Shown here in pieces: positions 1-5,824 of a stretch of 8,394 nucleotides of DNA (its first letter is position 1; every line of letters begins with the position of its first letter). A program made the position numbers and the translations under genes. The notes under the pieces are model-generated. The model did not search any database. It saw nothing but the letters and a program-made list of their open reading frames with translations, and was not told the DNA's origin. Location of the stretch: positions 1 through 8,394 of the forward strand of contig CABUEI010000067.1 in NCBI GenBank assembly GCA_902490585.1, read 5' to 3'. This DNA is from an uncultured Oscillospiraceae bacterium (GTDB lineage: Bacteria > Bacillota > Clostridia > Oscillospirales > Ruminococcaceae).

Positions 1-13
1 AAGCTATGACAAT

Positions 14-43
14 ATTATAGCTGAAATAACGGAAGTGTGCCAT
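14..43 (-). promoter_or_regulatory. Candidate promoter pointing off the left edge
   Basis: On the minus strand a perfect TATAAT (plus positions 14-19) lies 18 bp downstream of ATGGCA (38-43), which matches the sigma-A -35 consensus at four of six positions. It would start transcription near position 7, heading out of the window. A good -10 with a poor -35 is what an activator-dependent promoter would show, and a BceR-like inverted repeat lies just upstream at 73-86. The gene it serves is not visible, so this is inference from box matching alone. Confidence 0.4.
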
Positions 44-46
44 TTA

Positions 47-76
47 TCCGTCTTACGATAAGTGCGTCCGTCTTAC
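47..76. repeat. Pair of 10-bp direct repeats, 20-bp period
   Basis: TCCGTCTTAC occurs at 47-56 and again at 67-76, so the copies begin exactly 20 bp apart, close to two helical turns. The right copy contains the first four bases of the TTACA half of the inverted repeat at 73-86, so the left copy carries a repeated half-site nearer to the left-edge promoter. This may be a second regulator contact; that role is inference. Confidence 0.5.
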
Positions 77-86
77 ATTTTTGTAA
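73..86. promoter_or_regulatory. Putative BceR-type operator (TTACA-N4-TGTAA)
   Basis: A perfect 5-4-5 inverted repeat, TTACA-tttt-TGTAA, lies 8 bp beyond the stop codon of the BceS-like kinase and upstream of the left-edge promoter. The binding motif described for Bacillus BceR-like regulators is TNACA-N4-TGTAA, which this matches at every defined position. A BceR-like regulator is encoded about 1 kb away. Binding is inferred, and a motif this A+T-rich could arise by chance. Confidence 0.5.
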
Positions 87-94
87 TATTGCGA

Positions 95-1093
95 TTACTC
101 GTGTCTTATTTTGCTTTCTGTAAGGTCGAGCATAAATACGGAGCCTTTTCCAAGCTCGGACACGGCGGTAAGAGTAATGCCGAGCATATCGGCAATACAG
201 CGGCAAAGATACAGTCCTATACCACTTGCCTTCATATCATATCTGCCGTTAAGTCCTGTGTAGCCGTTGTCGAAAATTCTCGGCAGGTCGGCAGGGTCTA
301 TGCCAATTCCCGTGTCGGCAATGCAGAGAATCTTTCTGTCGGTGTCGGGCTTCATATAAATTGATACCGAGCCTTTAGCGGTGTATTTTATCGCATTGGA
401 CAGCAGTTGTCCTATTATGAACGATAACCATTTTTCATCGGTGAGAACATCGGTGTCAAGCTCCTTGTAATCAAGGCTCAGCTTCTTCCCGATAAACTGC
501 GTGGAGAATTTACGAACCGATTTCTTTACTATATCATCAAGGCTGTAATGCTTTATCACAAGGTCGTTGCCGGAGCTTTCAAGCCGTACATAGCACAGCG
601 CCATATCGACATACTGCTCAATCTTCATAAGTTCGTCGGACAGCCTGCGGTTACTTTCGCTGTCTTCTGACTGGAGCATAAGGCGCATTGCGGAGATAGG
701 CGTTTTTATCTGATGTACCCACATAGTGTAATATTCGTTTGTCGCCTGCAGGCTGTTTGCGGATTTTTCCTTAAGGGAAATGCAGTAATCGCTTAGTGTC
801 CGTATCAGCCTGCCGTAATCCTTGTCATCTGCCGATACCGCTTTCGGAAGATTGTCGGCACTCACGGTTATCTCGTTTGCAAGACGGGTGAGGATATTAT
901 GCTTTCTGTACGCCTTTATAAAAGTGACCGCACCGATAGCCGTAACAGCGGCAAGCGACAGCAAAAGCGCATACAGCACAGGCTCTGAGGGTAGGTTATA
1001 AAGTGACAGCACCACAGCGAAAATTACAGCCGCAATAATAATGCAGACAAGCGTTATTATGCGGCTTCTGATAAAGTCAAGAAAAAACCTCAT
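95..1093 (-). CDS. BceS-like intramembrane-sensing sensor histidine kinase
   Basis: A 332-residue membrane kinase that should autophosphorylate and pass phosphate to the regulator encoded just upstream. Two hydrophobic segments (about residues 12-32 and 38-58) are separated by only a few outside residues, so there is no real extracellular sensor domain. This is the hallmark of BceS-type kinases, which sense through a partner ABC transporter. The H-box MWVHQIKTP carries the likely phospho-acceptor His127. The ATPase part has the N-box around Asn233, the G1 box IADTGIGI (Asp260) and the G2 box SGIGLYL near 290-296. The family-typical phrase FDNGYTGLNGR lies at 274-284. The start codon overlaps the regulator stop by 4 nt (ATGA), implying coupled translation. 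Family assignment is strong; the ligand is unknown and no transporter is visible in the window. Confidence 0.9.
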   Translation of the reverse strand: MRFFLDFIRSRIITLVCIIIAAVIFAVVLSLYNLPSEPVLYALLLSLAAVTAIGAVTFIKAYRKHNILTRLANEITVSADNLPKAVSADDKDYGRLIRTLSDYCISLKEKSANSLQATNEYYTMWVHQIKTPISAMRLMLQSEDSESNRRLSDELMKIEQYVDMALCYVRLESSGNDLVIKHYSLDDIVKKSVRKFSTQFIGKKLSLDYKELDTDVLTDEKWLSFIIGQLLSNAIKYTAKGSVSIYMKPDTDRKILCIADTGIGIDPADLPRIFDNGYTGLNGRYDMKASGIGLYLCRCIADMLGITLTAVSELGKGSVFMLDLTESKIRHE

Positions 1094-1761
1094 GAAATCA
1101 TATACCCCATTCCGACCTTGGTTGCGATATAGTTTTCGAGCCCTATATTTTCAAGCTTTTTACGAAGTCTGCTGACATTTACCGTAAGGGTGTTCTCGTC
1201 AATAAAGCAATCGGTTTCCCATAATCTTTGCATAAGCGTATCACGGGATATTATCCTGCCTGCGTTTTCCATAAGCGTGCGGAGTATGCGAAGTTCGTTC
1301 TTTGTAAGCTCTGCCTTTTTATCGCCGTTTGTCACGACCGCCGATGAAATATCAAGTATAACACTGCCGTGGGATATAAGGTCGCTGTTGCCCGAAAAGG
1401 AGTAGGCACGGCGAAGCACTGCGTTTATCTTTGCGGTCAGCACCGAAAGATCAAACGGCTTTGCTATAAAATCATCTCCGCCCATATTCATAGCCATAAC
1501 TACATTCATATTATCGGAGGCTGAGGAGAGGAAGATAACAGGCACTTTGGACAGCTTTCTTATCTCGCCGCACCAGTAGTAGCCGTCATAGAACGGTAGC
1601 TTTATATCAAGAAGTACAAGCTGAGGGTCGAAAGCGGCAAACTCCGCAGTGATATTGTGAAAATCCTTTGCACACTCTACTTTATAATCCCAGCCCTCAA
1701 GGTGCTTTTTCAGCGTTTGGGCTATCGTGGGGTCGTCTTCTGTGATGAAAATTCTGTACAT
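1090..1761 (-). CDS. BceR-like OmpR-family response regulator
   Basis: A 223-residue cytoplasmic DNA-binding regulator, the cognate partner of the kinase that follows. The receiver domain (about 1-118) has the acidic pocket EDD at 8-10, phospho-acceptor Asp52 in LLDIKLP, Ser79/Ser80 and Lys101 in the KPF motif. The stretch YDGYYWCGEIRK and MNMGGDDFIAKPFDL are typical of BceR proteins. A winged helix-turn-helix of the OmpR C-terminal type occupies about 127-223 and ends VGMGYMIS. I chose ATG at 1761: GGCGGA lies about 9 nt upstream and the protein then begins MYRIF as relatives do. An in-frame TTG at 1767 is possible but too close to that site. The gene begins 2 nt after the hydrolase stop. 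Likely targets are transporter promoters carrying TTACA-N4-TGTAA sites such as the one at 73-86 (inference). Confidence 0.9.
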   Translation of the reverse strand: MYRIFITEDDPTIAQTLKKHLEGWDYKVECAKDFHNITAEFAAFDPQLVLLDIKLPFYDGYYWCGEIRKLSKVPVIFLSSASDNMNVVMAMNMGGDDFIAKPFDLSVLTAKINAVLRRAYSFSGNSDLISHGSVILDISSAVVTNGDKKAELTKNELRILRTLMENAGRIISRDTLMQRLWETDCFIDENTLTVNVSRLRKKLENIGLENYIATKVGMGYMIS

Positions 1762-1763
1762 AG

Positions 1764-2492
1764 TCAAATTTCCGCCATTCTTATAAGAAGTTCGTTGAAC
1801 CGTTTTGCAAACATCGGCGGGATATTATGAGCGGCTTTATCCCATATCTCATAGCTGCAATTTTTATTCATAGCGGCAAGCTCTTTTACGCTATCGTGTA
1901 CTTCAGTCTGCTCTTTACCGCCTGCAAGGGCAAACATCGGGAAGTCTGCGTTTTCAAAGCCGTTTATTGTATCAAGTGTTATGCCGTTGTCAACTGAGCT
2001 TCTTACGGTTTCTATACGCACATTCTGCATTTGTGCGACAAATTCTTTTCTTTGCTCTTTGGGCAGTCCGTTCATAAGTCCGATAAAACTGCATAATCGT
2101 TTGTTCTTGAATGACGCAAACTGCTTTTCGTTCATAGCCATGACTTTTGAAAGCATCGGCTCTTTCTTGATAAGCCATGGGCTTACGATTATTGCAGAAG
2201 AAAAATACTGCGGATACTCAGCACACAGTTTTACCGCAAGTTGTGCGCCGAGTGAAAAGCCGACAAGCGTTACCTTTTTGCCGATATCGGCTATGAAACT
2301 TGCAAGCTGTTTTACTGCCGCTTCGGTATCGAAAATCTCGTCTGCGGCATCTCCGTAACCCATGATATGTGGGATAAGAAGATGATATTTTTCGGCAAGC
2401 GGATATTGCCTGCCGAAGCTGTGGACAAAGTTTGCCCCGTGAAGAAAGACAATGTTCTTATCGTTTTCTTTGCCGTATTCATAACAGTGCAT
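1764..2492 (-). CDS. Alpha/beta-fold hydrolase, substrate unknown
   Basis: A 242-residue soluble alpha/beta-hydrolase. Visible features are the oxyanion-side HGAN motif (18-21), the nucleophile elbow GFSLG with Ser80 (78-82), and the probable catalytic His222 in AAHNIP. The catalytic acid is not certain but should lie in the 190-200 stretch (GGKEQTEVHD). No signal peptide or membrane segment is seen. The frame stays open upstream to an ATG at 2567, but that lies beyond the promoter. The ATG at 2492 has an excellent GGAGGG 6 nt upstream and gives a normal start to the fold. It is the first gene of an operon with the BceRS-like pair, 2 nt before the regulator. A role in detoxifying or modifying a compound sensed by that system is possible but is only guilt by association; the true substrate cannot be read from the sequence. 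Confidence 0.85.
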   Translation of the reverse strand: MHCYEYGKENDKNIVFLHGANFVHSFGRQYPLAEKYHLLIPHIMGYGDAADEIFDTEAAVKQLASFIADIGKKVTLVGFSLGAQLAVKLCAEYPQYFSSAIIVSPWLIKKEPMLSKVMAMNEKQFASFKNKRLCSFIGLMNGLPKEQRKEFVAQMQNVRIETVRSSVDNGITLDTINGFENADFPMFALAGGKEQTEVHDSVKELAAMNKNCSYEIWDKAAHNIPPMFAKRFNELLIRMAEI

Positions 2493-2498
2493 ATATTT

Positions 2499-2504
2499 CC
2501 CTCC
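2499..2504 (-). promoter_or_regulatory. Ribosome binding site fixing the hydrolase start
   Basis: GGAGGG on the minus strand ends 6 nt before ATG at 2492. It decides between this start and the longer frame reaching 2567, which would place the start codon upstream of the promoter. Confidence 0.85.
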
Positions 2505-2525
2505 GTAATTTTTCTTATTGCTGTA

Positions 2526-2554
2526 ATTATAGCACGGGTGAGGGGGATAGTCAA
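2526..2554 (-). promoter_or_regulatory. Sigma-A promoter of the hydrolase-regulator-kinase operon
   Basis: On the minus strand TTGACT (plus 2549-2554) and TATAAT (2526-2531) are separated by exactly 17 bp, a near-perfect housekeeping promoter. Transcription should begin near 2519, leaving a leader of about 27 nt before the hydrolase ATG with its GGAGGG. The -35 box lies back to back with that of the plus-strand promoter at 2585-2613. Confidence 0.85.
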
Positions 2555-2590
2555 ACAGCAGAAACATAGAATTTACTTGAACGTTTGACT
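2549..2590. repeat. 8-bp inverted repeat spanning both -35 boxes
   Basis: AGTCAAAC (2549-2556) and GTTTGACT (2583-2590) are perfect inverted copies 26 bp apart. Six bases of each arm are the -35 boxes of the two divergent promoters, and the match runs two bases further on the inner side of each. It may simply reflect two similar promoters or be a shared operator. Confidence 0.45.
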
Positions 2591-2613
2591 TTTTGGAGTA
2601 GAGTTGTTATAAT
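2585..2613 (+). promoter_or_regulatory. Sigma-A promoter of the zeta-like kinase cassette
   Basis: TTGACT (2585-2590), a 17-bp spacer and TATAAT (2608-2613) form a near-consensus promoter reading rightwards. Transcription should start near 2620, giving a leader of about 50 nt before the ATG at 2670. A GTTAAC palindrome (2616-2621) sits at the expected start point. The promoter is divergent from, and as strong-looking as, that of the hydrolase operon. Confidence 0.85.
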
Positions 2614-2658
2614 AAGTTAACGGCTAAATGTATTTGTTTTACAGCAATATAAGGAAAT

Positions 2659-2662
2659 GAGG
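2659..2662 (+). promoter_or_regulatory. Ribosome binding site of the 59-residue gene
   Basis: GAGG lies 7 nt before ATG at 2670, with AAGGA further up at 2651-2655. It supports the small gene as genuinely translated. Confidence 0.65.
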
Positions 2663-2669
2663 CGATTGT

Positions 2670-2849
2670 ATGTGCGATGTTTCAAAATACACAAAGGTAT
2701 ATGAAGATTTTAAAAATCTGCATTCCGATGATTTTTTACAGCTTATAACAGAAGCTGAAACACAGGAAGAAAAGAATTTCTTTGAAACTGTCTGGAACTA
2801 TTTGCTACAGGAAAAACAGAAAAAGGTTATCGAAAGGAATCTTTTCTGA
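2670..2849 (+). CDS. Small acidic protein, candidate antitoxin of the zeta-like kinase
   Basis: A 59-residue protein with no signal peptide, membrane segment or cysteine cluster (one Cys, at residue 2). It is rich in Glu, Asp, Lys and aromatic residues; the stretch about 21-55, including DFLQLITEAE and FFETVWNYLLQEKQ, should be mostly helical. The gene has a consensus promoter (2585-2613) and a GAGG site 7 nt before its ATG. Its TGA stop shares one base with the ATG of the zeta-like kinase (TGATG), so the two are very probably translationally coupled. Antitoxin-first order, small size and coupling are typical of type II toxin-antitoxin pairs, and short helical proteins commonly accompany zeta-like kinases. 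It does not resemble the Epsilon or PezA antitoxins as I know them. The coding call is fairly firm; the antitoxin role is inference from context. Confidence 0.75.
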   Translation: MCDVSKYTKVYEDFKNLHSDDFLQLITEAETQEEKNFFETVWNYLLQEKQKKVIERNLF

Positions 2850-3406
2850 TGAAAAAATATATCGTTATTGCCGGTGTAAATGGCGCAGGAAAGTCAACTT
2901 TATATCAAACTCTCGATTACTTGAAAATATACGACAGAGTAAACACTGATGAGATAGTAAGAGAGTTTGGCAGATGGGATAATCCTGCTGATTCAATTAA
3001 GGCGGGAAAGATAGCTGCGAAAAAAATTAAAAACAATATTGAAAAAGGCATATCTTTTAATCAAGAAACAACATTATGCGGAAACAGCATAATAAGTAAT
3101 ATACTCAAAGCTAAAGAAAAAGGCTTTATAATTGAATTGCATTATGTCGGGGTTGAGTCACCGGAAATTGCTAAAAATCGTATTGCACATCGTGTTTCAC
3201 ATGGCGGTCACGGAATACCGGATAATGATGTTGATAGAAGATATGTTCAAAGCTTTGAAAATCTAATTAAAGTGTTGACTGTTTGTGATACTGCGGTTTT
3301 ATATGATAATACAATCCGGTTTAAACAATTTGCAATATATCGTAACGGGAAATTGTCCTATTTGTCCGAATACCGTCCGAATTGGTTCAGGACATGGCTT
3401 GAATAA
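2849..3406 (+). CDS. Zeta-toxin-like P-loop kinase
   Basis: A 185-residue cytoplasmic P-loop protein of the zeta toxin / predicted-ATPase (COG4185-like) group. The Walker A motif GVNGAGKST is at 9-17 (Lys15). NTDE at 32-35 supplies Asp34, positioned like the catalytic Asp of zeta toxins, and QETTL (72-76) follows as in the family. An Arg-rich lid region with RIAHRVSHGGHGIP (111-124) and DRRY (129-132) should close over the nucleotide. Classical zeta toxins phosphorylate UDP-N-acetylglucosamine and block wall synthesis, but this group is diverse and the substrate cannot be assigned here. At 185 residues it is shorter than PezT but complete, with no frameshift. Its DNA is A+T-rich (two 60-base lines I counted have 37% and 30% G+C, against 53% for one line of metH), which suggests transfer. 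It is preceded by the 59-residue gene with a one-base overlap. Confidence 0.85.
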   Translation: MKKYIVIAGVNGAGKSTLYQTLDYLKIYDRVNTDEIVREFGRWDNPADSIKAGKIAAKKIKNNIEKGISFNQETTLCGNSIISNILKAKEKGFIIELHYVGVESPEIAKNRIAHRVSHGGHGIPDNDVDRRYVQSFENLIKVLTVCDTAVLYDNTIRFKQFAIYRNGKLSYLSEYRPNWFRTWLE

Positions 3407-3412
3407 CAAAAT

Positions 3413-3446
3413 CAACCTGCGGAATTTTTCCGCAGGTTGTATTTTT
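3413..3446. terminator. Bidirectional intrinsic terminator between kinase cassette and metH
   Basis: CAACCTGCGGAA (3413-3424) and TTCCGCAGGTTG (3428-3439) form a perfect 12-bp stem with a 3-nt loop. A run ATTTTT (3441-3446) follows on the plus strand, ending the kinase transcript. On the minus strand the tail is ATTTTG, a shorter U-tract that can still serve metH. The whole gap between the two convergent stop codons is only 45 nt. Confidence 0.9.
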
Positions 3447-3451
3447 ATATT

Positions 3452-5824
3452 TTATCCTATAACCTTCTTTGCAATATCAACCGTTTCCTTAGCGTCCTTT
3501 GCATAGAAGTCTGCGCCTATCTTTTCGGCATACTCGGGTGTCAGTACCGCACCGCCGACAACTACTTTACAGGTAAGTCCGTTGTCGTGGATAAGCTTTA
3601 TGGTTTCTTCCATGGATTTCAGCGTAGTAGTCATAAGTGCACTCAGACCCACGAGCTTTACTTCGTGCTTCTTTGCGGCATCGACTACCGCCTGATACTC
3701 AACATCCTTGCCTAGATCTATTACGGTGTAACCGTAGTTTTCAAGCAGAACCTTTACAATATTCTTGCCTATGTCATGCACGTCGCCCTTTACCGTTGCA
3801 AGAACTATCTTACCTTTGCTTACCGTTTCGGAATTGTTCTTTGCAAGGTGTGCCTTGATAACGTCAAAACAGCTCTGTGCAACGCCTGCCGATAAAATCA
3901 GCTGAGGGAGGAATATCTTGCCCTGCTCAAACAGCGTACCTGTCTTGTCAAGGGCAGGGATAAGACGCTCGTTTATTATTATCATCGGGTCGGTGTCGAT
4001 AAGTAATTGTTCTGTTATTTTTGCCGCCTCGGCTTTAAGTCCGTTGTCGATGGCATATTCAAGCGTTACCTCGGAGGATTTCGGCTTTGCGACTGCCGTT
4101 GGGGTGTCACTGCCGTAAGCGGCAATGTATTCAACCGAGTTTACATCTATCGCCTTTAACAGCTTGAACGCTCTTACTGCGCCTGTCATTGCGGCTACGT
4201 TGGGATTTATGATCGGAAGATCAAGCCCGTTTTCAAGAGCCATGGTAAGAAAAATGTGGTTGAGAAGTTCACGGTTCGGCAGACCGAACGAAATATTGGA
4301 TACACCGAGTACCGTTCTTACTCCGAACTTTTCCTTTACCGCACGCACAGCCTTAAGCGTTTCGTTTACCGCAAGCTGTTCTGCGGATGCGGTAAGCGTG
4401 AGGCAGTCTATCGCTATATCCTCTTTCGGTATACCGATTTCCTCACAACGCTTTATTATCTTTTCGGCAATGGCTACACGCTGTTCGGCTTTAGGCGGTA
4501 TGCCGTCCTTGTCAAGCGTCAGACCTACTACTGCCGCACCGTATTTCTTTACAAGCGGAAGAACGTTTTTAAGGCTCTCCTCTTCGCCGTTTACAGAGTT
4601 AACCATAGGCTTGCCGTTATATACACGCAGTGCCGCTTCAAGCACCTCCGGAATGGTGCTGTCTATCTGGAGAGGTACGTTAGTAACGCCCTGAATACTC
4701 TTGACAGCCTTTATCATCATTGCCTTTTCGTCAATGTCGGGAAGTCCAACGTTTACGTCAAGTATATCCGCTCCTGCGCCGACCTGCTCTATAGCCTGAC
4801 CTAAGATATAGTCTATATCATCGTTTATAAGCGCCTGCTTGAACAGCTTTTTACCGGTAGGGTTGATACGCTCACCGATTATCCTCGGCTGGCTTACCTC
4901 TACAACATTTGTGCCGCTGCATATCGTGCAGACACGCTCTATCTTCTTAGGCTCGTACTTTCTGCCCTTTACCTTCTCGGCTGTACGGCGGATAAATTCG
5001 GGTGTTGTACCGCAGCAGCCGCCGATTATTCCTGCACCGAGATCAGCTATCTCAACGGCATAGTCGCTGAATTCTTCGGCATCTATAGAATATTCGCCTG
5101 TGGCAGGGTCGGGAAGTCCTGCGTTCGGCATTACGATAACGGGTATCTTTGATTTCTCGCACAGCGTTGTGATTATAGGCATAAGCTCTTTCGGTCCGAG
5201 GGAGCAGTTTACGCCTACTGCACTGACACCAAGACCCTCGCACAGAAGTATCTCCGCTTCTGCGGGACAACCGGTAAAAGTACGTCCGTTTTCTTCAAAG
5301 GTCATACTGCATATAATCGGCAGATCGCTGTTTTCCTTTGCGGCAAGTATAGCGGCTTTAAGCTCGTATAAGTCGGTCATCGTTTCGAACAGAACAACGT
5401 CCGCACCTGCCTTATAGCCTGCAACTATCTCCTCCTTGAATATGTCGTAAGCCTCTTCGAATTTAAGGCTTCCCGTAGGCTCAAGGAGCTGTCCTATAGG
5501 ACCTATATCAAGCGCACAGAGAACGTCTTTACCGCCTTCTCTGATTGCTTCTTTACAGTTTACTATTCCTGCGGTGATTATCTCGTCAACGCTCTTTCCG
5601 CTGTGGCTGAGCTTGTAGGAGTTTGCACCGAATGTATTTGCGGAAATTATATCCGCTCCTGCGTCTATATAACTGCGGTGTATCTCTTTGAGCAGATCCT
5701 TTGCGGTGAGGTTAAGAAGTTCGGGTGTTTCGCCTGTCTTCAGTCCCTTTGCCTGCAACTGAGTACCCATAGCACCGTCGAAAATGAGCAGTCCTCTTTG
5801 TTCAAGTAATGTTTTAATTTCCAC
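3452..5824 (-). CDS. metH: Cobalamin-dependent methionine synthase lacking the activation domain
   Basis: A 790-residue cytoplasmic enzyme that transfers the methyl group of 5-methyltetrahydrofolate to homocysteine through cobalamin. The domains in order are: homocysteine-binding barrel (about 1-285) with zinc ligands Cys207 (GVNCS) and Cys270/Cys271 (GGCCGTTP); pterin-binding barrel (about 312-575, opening IIGERINPTG); B12 cap helices (about 590-668); and B12-binding Rossmann domain (about 670-790). The last contains DVHDIGKNIV, in which His683 of the DxHxxG motif should be the lower cobalt ligand, plus GLSAL and VVGGA. E. coli MetH has about 1,230 residues; the missing C-terminal reactivation domain is supplied by the gene immediately upstream. 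The start is GTG, with GGAGG 5 nt before it, and it overlaps the upstream stop by 11 nt. It is last in the metG-metF-activation-metH operon and ends at the hairpin at 3413-3446. Confidence 0.95.
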   Translation of the reverse strand: MEIKTLLEQRGLLIFDGAMGTQLQAKGLKTGETPELLNLTAKDLLKEIHRSYIDAGADIISANTFGANSYKLSHSGKSVDEIITAGIVNCKEAIREGGKDVLCALDIGPIGQLLEPTGSLKFEEAYDIFKEEIVAGYKAGADVVLFETMTDLYELKAAILAAKENSDLPIICSMTFEENGRTFTGCPAEAEILLCEGLGVSAVGVNCSLGPKELMPIITTLCEKSKIPVIVMPNAGLPDPATGEYSIDAEEFSDYAVEIADLGAGIIGGCCGTTPEFIRRTAEKVKGRKYEPKKIERVCTICSGTNVVEVSQPRIIGERINPTGKKLFKQALINDDIDYILGQAIEQVGAGADILDVNVGLPDIDEKAMMIKAVKSIQGVTNVPLQIDSTIPEVLEAALRVYNGKPMVNSVNGEEESLKNVLPLVKKYGAAVVGLTLDKDGIPPKAEQRVAIAEKIIKRCEEIGIPKEDIAIDCLTLTASAEQLAVNETLKAVRAVKEKFGVRTVLGVSNISFGLPNRELLNHIFLTMALENGLDLPIINPNVAAMTGAVRAFKLLKAIDVNSVEYIAAYGSDTPTAVAKPKSSEVTLEYAIDNGLKAEAAKITEQLLIDTDPMIIINERLIPALDKTGTLFEQGKIFLPQLILSAGVAQSCFDVIKAHLAKNNSETVSKGKIVLATVKGDVHDIGKNIVKVLLENYGYTVIDLGKDVEYQAVVDAAKKHEVKLVGLSALMTTTLKSMEETIKLIHDNGLTCKVVVGGAVLTPEYAEKIGADFYAKDAKETVDIAKKVIG

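Noticed and set aside
2..22. AGCTAT / ATAGCT inverted repeat at the left edge
   Set aside because: A 6-bp stem with a 9-nt loop and no U-tract, overlapping the candidate -10 box; too weak to call a terminator or operator.
95..364. Plus-strand and other minus-strand frames over the kinase 3' end
   Set aside because: They overlap the conserved kinase ATPase domain in other frames and show no ribosome site or family motif.
1762..1767. TTG at 1767 as start of the response regulator
   Set aside because: It is only about 3 nt from the GGCGGA site, while ATG at 1761 has normal spacing and gives the family's usual N-terminus.
2493..2567. In-frame 25-codon extension of the hydrolase to an ATG at 2567
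   Set aside because: It contains the -10 and -35 boxes of the operon's own promoter, has no ribosome site, and is out of keeping with the fold; ATG at 2492 has GGAGGG at ideal spacing.
2639..2652. TTACA-gcaa-TATAA, similar to the BceR-type motif, in the leader of the small gene
   Set aside because: One defined position is wrong and it lies downstream of the transcription start in A+T-rich DNA; likely chance.
2628..2660. Ten-codon reading frame in the leader of the 59-residue gene, ending inside its ribosome site
   Set aside because: No ribosome binding site precedes it and such short frames are expected by chance; leader-peptide control cannot be supported.
4125..4694. Long plus-strand open frames within metH (also 4256-4804 and 5100-5417)
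   Set aside because: They lie opposite a well-conserved gene, share no recognisable family and have shadow-type composition.
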